From Asaia bogorensis (GTDB taxonomy: Bacteria; Pseudomonadota; Alphaproteobacteria; CACIAM-22H2): a DNA stretch of 64,000 bases. Location of the stretch: positions 48,165 through 112,164 of the forward strand of contig CAMDLT010000007.1 in assembly GCA_945901855.1 (NCBI GenBank), written 5' to 3'. Under the pieces are notes generated by a model that was not told the DNA's origin, ran no database searches, and saw nothing but the letters and a program-made list of their open reading frames with translations. Below, piece by piece: positions 12,901 to 22,695 of this stretch (position 1 is its first letter; the number at the start of each line of letters is the position of its first letter). The translations under genes were made by a program, and so were the position numbers.

Positions 12901-13579
12901 CATGGCGGCGGTGCTCTATGTGTTCCGCACGCTTGTACCCGGCGACATCCCGATGAATGCGGGCGTGCTCAAACCGCTCGACGTGCGCATCCCGGAAGGC
13001 TCGATGCTGCGCCCGCGCTATCCGGCGGCCGTGGTGGCGGGCAATGTCGAAACCTCGCAGACCGTCACCGACTGCCTCTACGGGGCGCTTGGCGCCATGG
13101 CCGGTGCCCAAGGGACCATGAACAATTTCACCTTCGGCAATGCCCGCCACCAGTATTACGAAACCATCGCCGGCGGTTCGGGTGCAGGCCCCGATTTCGA
13201 CGGCACGGATGCGGTGCAGACGCACATGACCAATTCGCGCCTGACCGATCCTGAAGTGCTCGAATGGCGCTTTCCCGTGCGCGTCGAAAGTTTCGCCATC
13301 CGGCGCGGCTCGGGTGGGGCAGGGCGCCGCCATGGCGGCGACGGCGTGGTGCGCAAGATCCGGTTCCTCGAAACGATGACCTGCGCGATCCTTGCCAATC
13401 GCCGCATCGTGCCGCCGTTCGGCCTCGCAGGCGGCGATGCTGGAAAACTCGGCCGCAACTGGGTCGAGCGCGCCGACGGCCGCATCGAGGAGAAGGGCGC
13501 GACCGCCCAATGGCAGGTCGAACCCGGCGACATGTTCGTGATCGAAACGCCCGGCGGCGGCGGGTTCGGCACGAGATAA
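9986..13579 (+). CDS. Hydantoinase/5-oxoprolinase family protein (HyuA-HyuB fusion)
   Basis: [34 protein letters not shown] N-terminus; second half [45 protein letters not shown] (HyuB); 1197 aa. Confidence 0.93.
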   Translation: [1197 protein letters not shown]

Positions 13580-13581
13580 CG

Positions 13582-13625
13582 TCGAATCGCACGGGTTCGA
13601 ATCGCACGGGTTCGAATCGCACGGG
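13582..13625. repeat. Tandem 15-bp direct repeat TCGAATCGCACGGGT, about 3 copies
   Basis: Read directly: gtcgaatcgcacgggttcgaatcgcacgggttcgaatcgcacgggcg, immediately after the 13579 stop. Confidence 0.9.
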
Positions 13626-13712
13626 CGAAATCGTGTCCAATCTGCGCCAAGCGTAGCGGGACAATTGCGCGGCTGCATTCGGGGCGCCGACCGGCTATAG
13701 CCTAACGACGCC

Positions 13713-14648
13713 ATGACAAGCCCAACGCCCCAACCCGATTCCAGCGTCGGCCGCCACGACCGGCCGTTGGCGGGGATCGTATTCATGCTCGCGGGCGTGT
13801 TCATGCTCTCGATCATGGATACGGTGTCGAAATTCGCCGTCGGGCAACTGCCGATTTTCCAGATCGTCGCGATCCGGTCGGCCTATGTGCTCTCCGTGCT
13901 GGTACCCTATGCGTGGTTCGTGCACGGGCGCGCGGCGTTCGCAACCAAACGGCCGCTTGCGCATATCGGGCGCGGGCTGATTTCGGTCGGCGCGGTCTAT
14001 TCGTTTTTGGAGTGTCTGCGACTGCTGCCGCTCGCCACCGCCATCGCGATCTGTTTTGCAGCCCCGCTGCTGATGACGGTTTTTTCCGTCTTCATGCTGA
14101 AGGAGCGCGTGGGCGTGCATCGCTGGACGGCGGTCTGCATCGGCCTGGTCGGCGTCGGCTTGATCGTGGGCCCCGAAGCCGCCGACGGCGCCGTTTCGCT
14201 GGGCGCGCTGTGGGCGTTGCTGTCGGCGGCGCTCTACGCGTTCGGCATGACCACCGTGCGGCTGCTGTCGGCGACCGAAAGCGACATCGCGATGATGTGG
14301 ACGCAGGGCGCCGTCATGCTGGCGGCATCGCTGGTCGCTTTGCCGTTCGTAGCGACGCCCGTTCCCGACGCGATGTGGGGCGTGATCGCAGTTTTGGCAG
14401 CCGTGCTGATCGCGGGCCAGGCGCTGAGCTTTCGCGCGATGCGCTTGGCGCCGGTCGGGGCGGTCGCGCCGTTGCAGTACACCGAACTGGTCTGGGCGGC
14501 AGCTTTTGGCTGGATTTTCTGGAACGAATGGCCGTCGGCGAATGTCTGGTGGGGCGCGCTGGTCGTCGTTTCGGCGGGTCTTTATACGATCTGGCGCGAA
14601 CGCGTGCGCGCGGCCCAGGCGGTTGAAGTCCGCGCCCGGCAGGTCTAA
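13713..14648 (+). CDS. DMT/EamA family transporter
   Basis: About 10 hydrophobic segments in two repeats; GIVFMLAGVFMLSIMDTVSKFAVGQLPIFQIVAIRSAYV. Confidence 0.88.
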   Translation: MTSPTPQPDSSVGRHDRPLAGIVFMLAGVFMLSIMDTVSKFAVGQLPIFQIVAIRSAYVLSVLVPYAWFVHGRAAFATKRPLAHIGRGLISVGAVYSFLECLRLLPLATAIAICFAAPLLMTVFSVFMLKERVGVHRWTAVCIGLVGVGLIVGPEAADGAVSLGALWALLSAALYAFGMTTVRLLSATESDIAMMWTQGAVMLAASLVALPFVATPVPDAMWGVIAVLAAVLIAGQALSFRAMRLAPVGAVAPLQYTELVWAAAFGWIFWNEWPSANVWWGALVVVSAGLYTIWRERVRAAQAVEVRARQV

Positions 14649-14680
14649 CCTTCGGGACCTTCAAACGGCGAGGAAGCCCG

Positions 14681-16087
14681 ATGGCCAGCATTGCGCAAAT
14701 CAAAGCCTCCAACCCCGTCGCGCGCGACGCGGCGATCGCGGAGATCCAAACGCTGATCGGCGCGCGTCTGTCGACGGCGGGGGCGGTTCGCGACCAGCAC
14801 GGGCGCGGCGAGGCCTATCACATGTCGATCCCGCCCGATGCCGTCGCCTTCGTCGAGAGCACGGCGGAAGTCGCGGCGATCGTCGAGATTTGCGCGCGCC
14901 ATCGCCTGGCGGTGGTGCCGTTCGGCACCGGCACCTCGCTCGAAGGGCACACGGCCGCGTTGCACGGCGGAATTTGCATCGATGTCAGCCGCATGAACGC
15001 GATCCTGGCGGTCAATGTCGAGGATCTGGACGTGCGTGTGCAGCCGGGCGTCACGCGCAAGCAGCTCAACGAACATCTGCGCGATACCGGCCTGTTTTTC
15101 CCGATCGATCCGGGCGCCGATGCATCGCTGGGCGGCATGACCGCGACGCGCGCCTCGGGCACCAACGCCGTGCGCTACGGCACGATGCGCGAGAACGTGC
15201 TCTCGCTCGAAGTGGTGCTGGCCGACGGTCGCGTGATCCGCACGGCAAGGCGCGCGCGCAAATCCTCGGCCGGCTACGATCTCACGCGCTTGTTCGTGGG
15301 CTCGGAAGGAACGCTTGGCGTGATCACGGAAGTCACGCTCAAGCTCTATGGCATCCCCGAGGCGTCCAGCGTGGCGATGTGCACTTTCGACACCGTGAAA
15401 GGCGCCGTGGATACCACCATCGCGACGATCCAGGCCGGCATCCCGGTCGCGCGCATCGAATTGGCCGACGGCGTGCAGATGGGCGCCATCGCGCGCTATT
15501 CCAAGCTCGATCTGGCGGCCGTGCCGACCTTGTGGCTCGAATTCCACGGCACCGAAGCCTCGGTTGCCGAGCAGGCGGAAATGGTCCAGGCCATCGCGGT
15601 CGACAATGGCGGCGAGAATTTCAAATGGACCACCGATCAAGCTGCCCGCAAGAAGATCTGGCAGGCGCGCCACGATGCGGCCTATGCCGCCAAGGCGCTG
15701 CGGCCGGGCTGCCAAGTCTGGGCAACCGACGTGTGCGTGCCGATCTCGCGCCTCGCCGACTGCATCGTCGAAACGCAGAAGGATTTGGAATCGACGCACC
15801 TGCCCGCGCCGATCGTGGGCCATGTCGGCGACGGCAATTTCCACCTCGCATTTGTGCTCGACCCAACGAAGCCCGAGGAAGTCGCCGAAGCCAACCGCAT
15901 CAACGACCGGCTGGTTGCGCGCGCGCTCGCCATGGAAGGCACGTGCACCGGCGAGCACGGGGTCGGCTACGGCAAGATCGACTTCCTCAAGGACGAGCAC
16001 GGCGAGGGCGTGTCGGTCATGCGCACGATCAAAAAGGCGCTCGACCCCGACAACATCATGAACCCCGGCAAGATTGTGCGCGACTGA
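14681..16087 (+). CDS. FAD-binding oxidase (GlcD / D-lactate dehydrogenase-like)
   Basis: VVPFGTGTSLEGHTAALHGGICIDVSRMNAIL; GEHGVGYGK; C-terminal DPDNIMNPGKIV. Confidence 0.9.
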   Translation: MASIAQIKASNPVARDAAIAEIQTLIGARLSTAGAVRDQHGRGEAYHMSIPPDAVAFVESTAEVAAIVEICARHRLAVVPFGTGTSLEGHTAALHGGICIDVSRMNAILAVNVEDLDVRVQPGVTRKQLNEHLRDTGLFFPIDPGADASLGGMTATRASGTNAVRYGTMRENVLSLEVVLADGRVIRTARRARKSSAGYDLTRLFVGSEGTLGVITEVTLKLYGIPEASSVAMCTFDTVKGAVDTTIATIQAGIPVARIELADGVQMGAIARYSKLDLAAVPTLWLEFHGTEASVAEQAEMVQAIAVDNGGENFKWTTDQAARKKIWQARHDAAYAAKALRPGCQVWATDVCVPISRLADCIVETQKDLESTHLPAPIVGHVGDGNFHLAFVLDPTKPEEVAEANRINDRLVARALAMEGTCTGEHGVGYGKIDFLKDEHGEGVSVMRTIKKALDPDNIMNPGKIVRD

Positions 16088-16114
16088 ACGGGGCCGATAG
16101 CGGGCGCGTTGCGC

Positions 16115-16834
16115 CTACGCCAGTTCGCGCACCATTTTGTTGAAAATCGCGTGCGCGAAGTCGGTGCGGTCGCGCGCATTCATCACGAACGCGCCGGGAC
16201 CGCCGATCACGTTGTCCTCGTAATGCGCGCGCAGCCGCTCCAGCGGCATGGCGCTGCCCGAGCCCTCGGCCGCGATCGCCAGCGCGTTGATTGTGATGCC
16301 GGCCGCAACCGCGCGGTCGCGTGCGGCGGCGGCGGGCAGGATCTGCGAGCGCATGTCGGGGCCGTCGCCCGCAATGTCGATCGTGGCGCGCGAACTGCGG
16401 AAGGGCGCGACGGCGATAAGGTCGGTTGCCACTGCGATCGCGTCGCCGATGGCGTTCCAGCTTTGGCGTTGGCGCGGGGCTGCCACCACGCGCGCCGCAA
16501 AATCGGCCGCATCGTCGGCATCGGCAATGCGCGCCCACGGCACCAGAATCTGCGGCGCCCCCGGCGAGCCCCATTCGCCGTAGGCAACCGCGATCGCGCG
16601 TGCCGACGTGCGCGCGATCGCCGCCAGAATCTCGGGCCGTTGAAGCGCTTGGGCCGTGCCGGTGCGTTGCAACCGGTACTCGTCCGCATCGATCGAGCCC
16701 GAGCCGTCGTTGAGCAGCACCAGCAGCAGCCCGACGTCGTCGGCCTGTGCCTGCTCTGGCGCGCGTGCGAACCCGTACGCAGGCACCAGCGCGCCGAGGG
16801 CAGCTTGGCCAAAAACCCGGCGCGTCAGGAGCAT
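16115..16834 (-). CDS. DUF1194 domain-containing (VWA-like) exported protein
   Basis: N-terminal twin-arginine-like signal MLLTRRVFGQAALGALV; LLVLLNDGSGSIDADEYRLQRTGTAQAL pattern. Confidence 0.75.
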   Translation of the reverse strand: MLLTRRVFGQAALGALVPAYGFARAPEQAQADDVGLLLVLLNDGSGSIDADEYRLQRTGTAQALQRPEILAAIARTSARAIAVAYGEWGSPGAPQILVPWARIADADDAADFAARVVAAPRQRQSWNAIGDAIAVATDLIAVAPFRSSRATIDIAGDGPDMRSQILPAAAARDRAVAAGITINALAIAAEGSGSAMPLERLRAHYEDNVIGGPGAFVMNARDRTDFAHAIFNKMVRELA

Positions 16835-16839
16835 GGCGT

Positions 16840-17847
16840 TCAGCCCGAGCGGCGGCTGAAGAGCGTGTAGTAGCGGTGCATGCCGTCGATATTGAGATCG
16901 CGCATCTGGGCGTAGCCCGCCCGATTGGCGTATTTTTCAAGATTGATGCCGGGGCGAATCTCGTCGAGGCTGCGGCCTGCACGCATGCCCGCAAGCACGC
17001 CGTCGCGGATCGTTTCCATGTATTCGCGAAACTGGCGGGCATGCGCCTTCGTGCCCATCGGTCCGTGGCCGGGTGCGAGCAGATCGAAATCCATCGCCTC
17101 CACCCGGCGGAGCGAGTCGAACCATTCCTCGACATAGCCTTCGTGCAGATCGCGGAAGGCCACGGTTTCGACCGGGATGAAATCGACCGCGAACAGCGTG
17201 CGCGCCGCTGGAAAGCGCACGACGATCGAATTGTCGGAATGGTTGCGCCCGACATAGTCGAGTTCGACGACCGTGCCGCCCAGTTCGAGCGTCATCGCGT
17301 CGGAGAAGGTGACGTGCGGCAAGGCCGTGCGGCGCTGCTCGGCGCGAATTTTTTCTTTGGCGCGCGCGTGCGCCACGACGGTGGCAGTGTCGGCGAAGAC
17401 CTCGCCGCCGTTGATATGGTCGGGATGGTCGTGGCTGTAGATCACATAGCGCACGCTTTGATTGAAGCGTGCGCGGATCTGGTCTTTGAGCCACGTCGCG
17501 GCGGCGGCGTTGATCGGATCGGTGCAGATGGCGCCCTGCGGCGTGATCGCGAACACGGAAAAGTGGAAATTGTTGCGGAAACGATAGAGATTGCCAGCGA
17601 TCTGCGTGATTTCGCGCACCGGTGCCGGGGCTGGCGCCGGTGTCGGCGCTTGGGCCTGCGCTTGGTGCTGCAGGGCCGGGACGCCAATGGCGGCAGCGCC
17701 GGCAAGGCCGCCCGCCCAGCGAAACAGATCGCGCCTTGCAAAGGCTTCGGGCGCAAACATCGGGTCGTCGTAGCCGCAGCACGAACAGGGCGCCTCGGCG
17801 GCGATGGCATTGGCATCGGTGCAGACAAAACGCGACGCTCGATCCAT
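16840..17847 (-). CDS. Tat-type MBL-fold metallo-hydrolase
   Basis: ARRDLFRWAGGLAGAAAIG Tat-like motif; YSHDHPDHINGGEVF metal-binding HxHxDH motif; start chosen at MDRASRF. Confidence 0.85.
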   Translation of the reverse strand: MDRASRFVCTDANAIAAEAPCSCCGYDDPMFAPEAFARRDLFRWAGGLAGAAAIGVPALQHQAQAQAPTPAPAPAPVREITQIAGNLYRFRNNFHFSVFAITPQGAICTDPINAAAATWLKDQIRARFNQSVRYVIYSHDHPDHINGGEVFADTATVVAHARAKEKIRAEQRRTALPHVTFSDAMTLELGGTVVELDYVGRNHSDNSIVVRFPAARTLFAVDFIPVETVAFRDLHEGYVEEWFDSLRRVEAMDFDLLAPGHGPMGTKAHARQFREYMETIRDGVLAGMRAGRSLDEIRPGINLEKYANRAGYAQMRDLNIDGMHRYYTLFSRRSG

Positions 17848-18401
17848 GGTGCGGTCTCCCCGTTGGTTTTGTCTATCAACGCAAAGCGGAACGCGGCCGT
17901 CAAGCGCCGGGCGCTCGCAGTCGGCCAAATGCGCATCGTTTTGCCGCTTGTCAGCGGCGAAGCGCGCTTGGTTCCGTAAAATTTGCGGACGGCACGTCGC
18001 CGATGTCCGAAAACGTCGCTGCGTGCGCTTCGTGTTTCGTCTTCGGCGTCGATGCGGTGGGGAGCGGCTGTTTCTTCTCAAGATTGTATCTCTGATAGAT
18101 GGCGGCCGGTGTCGAGCTGGATCCGCCGCCAAGCACGAGGGCGGCGGGCGCCCGGTCTGCGTCGACGCGCGCGATCGAAATGGCACGATAAAGATAAAAA
18201 TCTTATAAATGGATATCATTCAATTTTTTATTTTTGTTCTTTATTTGATCTAAAAACTCGATTAAACTCCGTCAATCGATCCGCTTTCCGGGTCGTGTGC
18301 TGTTTGAAAAGTGAAGATCGGACCTTGCCACGCGACGCGACGGAAAATTTCCGTGCGTTTCGAGGCTAGTTTTCAAATATATCAGAGACTTGATCCGCAA
18401 C

Positions 18402-18478
18402 ATGTCGCGTGGATGTCGCGTCCATGTCGCGCAGATGTCGCGTCTGCGTTGCGTCTATGTTGCGTCTGCGTCGCGCCA
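18402..18478 (+). repeat. Seven-copy array with exact 11-bp period, core ATGTCGCG / GTCGCG
   Basis: Units begin at 18402, 18413, 18424, 18435, 18446, 18457, 18468: atgtcgcgtgg, atgtcgcgtcc, atgtcgcgcag, atgtcgcgtct, gcgttgcgtct, atgttgcgtct, gcgtcgcgcca. Confidence 0.95.
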
Positions 18479-18593
18479 AAACTTGCGGTGCGGTGCTATG
18501 ATGCCCATCGCTGGCCAGAGCGATAGGTTATCTGTTAACCTTACGTCGGTTTTTGTGACGCCTAATTATCCACAGACCGACCGGATGGGACCG

Positions 18594-20171
18594 ATGGCAT
18601 CGAGCGACCGCGTTTGGATTTTCGACACCACTTTGCGCGACGGCGAGCAGTCGCCGGGCTGCTCGATGAATCTCGAAGAGAAATTGCGCGTCGCGCGCAC
18701 GCTCGAAGAAATGGGCGTCGATGTGATCGAAGCCGGTTTTCCGATCGCGTCGAACGGCGATTTCGAAGCGGTGTCGGAAATCGCGCGTTCGATGTCGAAG
18801 GCCGTCGTGTGCGGCCTCGCGCGCGCCGGGCGCAAGGACATCGACCGCGCGTGGGAGGCGCTGAAGCATGCCAAGCGGCCGCGCATCCACACCTTCATCA
18901 GCACCTCGCCGCTGCACATGAAATACAAGCTGCAGATGGAACCCTCGGCCGTACTTCAAGCGGTCGTCGACAGCGTGACGCACGCGCGCAATCTGTGCGA
19001 CGACGTCGAATGGAGCGCCGAAGACGGCAGCCGCACGGAATTCGAGTTTCTGTGCCGCTGCATCGAAAGCGCCATCAAAGCGGGCGCGTCCACGATCAAC
19101 ATCCCCGACACGGTCGGCTACGCGGAACCGGGCGAATTCGGGGCGCTGATCGCGCGCATCATGGCGGCGGTTCCCAACATCGCCAAGGCGCGCGTGTCGG
19201 TGCATTGCCACAACGATCTGGGTTTGGGCGTCGCCAATTCGCTTGCCGCCGTCTCGGCAGGGGCCCGTCAGGTCGAATGCACCGTCAACGGCATCGGCGA
19301 GCGTGCGGGCAACGCCGCCCTCGAAGAAATCGTCATGGCGTTGCGCACGCGCCCGGACCGCCTGCCGTTCACGACCGGCGTCGACACGACCCACATCGTG
19401 CGCGCCTCGCGCTTGGTGTCGGGCATCACGGGGTTTGCAGTGCAGCCCAACAAGGCGATCGTCGGCGCCAACGCCTTTGCGCACGAAAGCGGCATTCACC
19501 AGGACGGCATGCTCAAGAATGCGCAGACCTACGAGATCATGACGCCCGAAAGCGTCGGTCTCGTGCGCTCCACGCTGGTCATGGGCAAGCATTCGGGGCG
19601 GGCGGCGTTCCGCTCCAAGCTCAAGGAACTCGGCTTCGAGAGCCTCGGCGACAATACGATCGAAGACGCCTTCAAGCGCTTCAAGGATCTGGCCGACCGC
19701 AAGAAGGACGTCTTCGACGAAGACATCGTCGCTCTCGTCGACGACCAGATGGGCAGCACCGCCGACAGCATCAAGTTCGTCTCGCTGCAGGTCGTGGCCG
19801 GCTCCAAGGGGCCGCAGCTTGCCGACCTAGAGCTTGAAATCGACGGGGCGGTGCAGAACGTCCAGTCGCGCGGCAACGGGCCGGTCGACGCCGTGTTCAA
19901 CGCCATCAAAAAATTGGTGCCGCACGAAGCCAAGCTTCAACTCTACCAAGTGCATGCCGTGACCGCGGGCACGGATGCCCAGGCCGAGGTGACCGTGCGA
20001 CTCGACGAGGGCGGCAAATCGGTCAATGGACAGGGGGCGGATGCCGACACGCTGTGCGCGTCGGCCAGGGCCTATCTCAACGCCCTCAACAAGCTATTGA
20101 TAAAACGAAAGAAATCGGCGCCGGTCGGAGCCGGCGCAGATCTGTCGACACGGACGTCTATTTCGGCTTAA
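18594..20171 (+). CDS. leuA: 2-isopropylmalate synthase
   Basis: RVWIFDTTLRDGEQSPGCSMNLEEKLRVARTLEEMGVDVIEAGFPIAS; HCHNDLGLGVANSLAA; C-terminal regulatory domain; ATG at 18594 (or 18585). Confidence 0.95.
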   Translation: MASSDRVWIFDTTLRDGEQSPGCSMNLEEKLRVARTLEEMGVDVIEAGFPIASNGDFEAVSEIARSMSKAVVCGLARAGRKDIDRAWEALKHAKRPRIHTFISTSPLHMKYKLQMEPSAVLQAVVDSVTHARNLCDDVEWSAEDGSRTEFEFLCRCIESAIKAGASTINIPDTVGYAEPGEFGALIARIMAAVPNIAKARVSVHCHNDLGLGVANSLAAVSAGARQVECTVNGIGERAGNAALEEIVMALRTRPDRLPFTTGVDTTHIVRASRLVSGITGFAVQPNKAIVGANAFAHESGIHQDGMLKNAQTYEIMTPESVGLVRSTLVMGKHSGRAAFRSKLKELGFESLGDNTIEDAFKRFKDLADRKKDVFDEDIVALVDDQMGSTADSIKFVSLQVVAGSKGPQLADLELEIDGAVQNVQSRGNGPVDAVFNAIKKLVPHEAKLQLYQVHAVTAGTDAQAEVTVRLDEGGKSVNGQGADADTLCASARAYLNALNKLLIKRKKSAPVGAGADLSTRTSISA

Positions 20172-21284
<1,113 letters not shown>

Positions 21285-21291
21285 GCCCGGC

Positions 21292-22170
21292 ATGAAACGC
21301 CCCGGTCCCGCGCTGAAACTGGCCGCTCCCTTGCGGGTGCTCGGGCAGCGCATGGCGTTTTCGGGGCTGGTCGGGCTTGCCGTCGGCTTGCTGGTCATGG
21401 GCAAGGCCGAGGCGCCGTTCATCGAGCGCGGCCGCATGCTGGTCGTCGACGCGATCGTGCCGGTGCTGGATGCGGCGGCGCGCCCGGTCCAGACCGCAAG
21501 CGAACTGGCCGACAGTTTTCGCGGGCTGCTCGAAGTGCACGGCGAAAACGCCCGGCTGCGCGAGCAGAACGCGACGCTGATGCACTGGCAGCAAGTCGCG
21601 CGCAATCTGGAGGCCGAGAACAGGGCCTTGCGCGAAACCGCCAGAGCCTCGACGGAGGAAAGCTTCACCTTCGTCACGGGGCGCGTGGTGGCCGATGCGG
21701 GCGGCGCCTTCGCCCGCTCGGTGCTGATCGCGGCGGGCGCGCGCGACGGCATTGCCAAGGGCCACACGGCGCTGTCGCCCGACGGCCTGGCGGGCCGCGT
21801 GGGCGAGGTGGGCGACCGGGCAGCGCGCGTGCTGCTGCTCACCGACCTCAACAGCCACGTGCCCGTGATGATCGAAGGATCGCGCGACCGCGCCATCGTC
21901 GACGGCGACAATTCCGACTTGCCGCGGCTTGTGTTTCTGTCGTCGGGCGCGCGGCCGCAAATCGGCGACCGCATCGTCACCTCGGGCCATGGCGGCATCT
22001 TCCCGCCGGGCTTGCCGGTCGGCGTGGTCGTGCAGATCGGCGACAAGGGCGTGCGCGTCAAGCCGTTCGTCGATTTCCATCGGCTCGACTATCTGCGCAT
22101 CGTCGATTACGGCACCGGCGGCACGCTGCCGATGGCAGCACCGCCGCCGCAAGCGCGGCGCGGGCGCTAG
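21292..22170 (+). CDS. mreC: Rod shape-determining protein MreC
   Basis: Position after mreB; coiled-coil region LRETARASTEESF and VTGRVVADAGGAFARSVLI beta domain. Confidence 0.93.
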   Translation: MKRPGPALKLAAPLRVLGQRMAFSGLVGLAVGLLVMGKAEAPFIERGRMLVVDAIVPVLDAAARPVQTASELADSFRGLLEVHGENARLREQNATLMHWQQVARNLEAENRALRETARASTEESFTFVTGRVVADAGGAFARSVLIAAGARDGIAKGHTALSPDGLAGRVGEVGDRAARVLLLTDLNSHVPVMIEGSRDRAIVDGDNSDLPRLVFLSSGARPQIGDRIVTSGHGGIFPPGLPVGVVVQIGDKGVRVKPFVDFHRLDYLRIVDYGTGGTLPMAAPPPQARRGR

Positions 22171-22176
22171 GGGGCT

Positions 22177-22695
22177 TTGATGGTCGTCGCGGCTTTTGTC
22201 CAACTCGACCGGCTTCTCAAACGTGCGCTGCCCACGAGCCTGACGGCGCTGATCGCCGCATGCGCGGTGGTGCCGCTGCCGATCCCCGAATACGCCGTAC
22301 TCGCGCCCAATTTCGCGCTGATGGCTGTCTTCTATTGGACCGTGCACCGGCCCGATCTGTTTCCGGCGTGGGGCGTTTTTCTGATCGGGCTGTTGGCCGA
22401 CAGCCTCTCCGGGGCGCCGCTCGGGCTAAACGCGCTCGTGCTGCTGCTCGTGCATTTCACGCTGGTCGCCCAGCACAAGGTGTTTCGCGGCAAGGCGTTC
22501 TGGCTGATCTGGCTGGCCTTCGTGATGGTGGCAGCTGGCGCGCATGTGCTGGCGGCCGTGCTGGGGTGGGTCTTTCGCGGCGGCCTGCCGGGCGGGCCGG
22601 TTTTTGTCGCCCAACTCGCGCTGACGGTCGCGCTCTACCCGGCCTTGGCAACCTTCCTTGGGCGCGTGCAGCGCCATTTCCTGGCGGACGGCTGA
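22177..22695 (+). CDS. mreD: Rod shape-determining protein MreD
   Basis: Hydrophobic 172-aa protein between mreC and mrdA. Confidence 0.88.
   Translation: MMVVAAFVQLDRLLKRALPTSLTALIAACAVVPLPIPEYAVLAPNFALMAVFYWTVHRPDLFPAWGVFLIGLLADSLSGAPLGLNALVLLLVHFTLVAQHKVFRGKAFWLIWLAFVMVAAGAHVLAAVLGWVFRGGLPGGPVFVAQLALTVALYPALATFLGRVQRHFLADG

Noticed and set aside
13582-13625. Possible CRISPR or att site
   Set aside because: Contiguous 15-bp units, no spacers, no integrase nearby
9233-13816. Minus-strand 1527-aa ORF opposite the 5-oxoprolinase gene
   Set aside because: Shadow ORF from GC-rich third-codon bias; Arg/His/Ala-rich translation without family motifs, and the plus strand encodes a clear 5-oxoprolinase
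16747-17979. Plus-strand 410-aa ORF opposite the MBL gene
   Set aside because: Antisense to a clear MBL hydrolase with metal-binding motif
18402-18478. Possible mini-CRISPR
   Set aside because: 11-bp contiguous units without spacers and no cas genes; better described as phased tandem repeats
18390-18593. N-terminal extension of leuA (MIRNMSRGCRVHVAQMSRLRC...)
   Set aside because: The extension is just translation of the 11-bp repeat; the LeuA family sequence begins at MASSDRVWIFDTTLRDG
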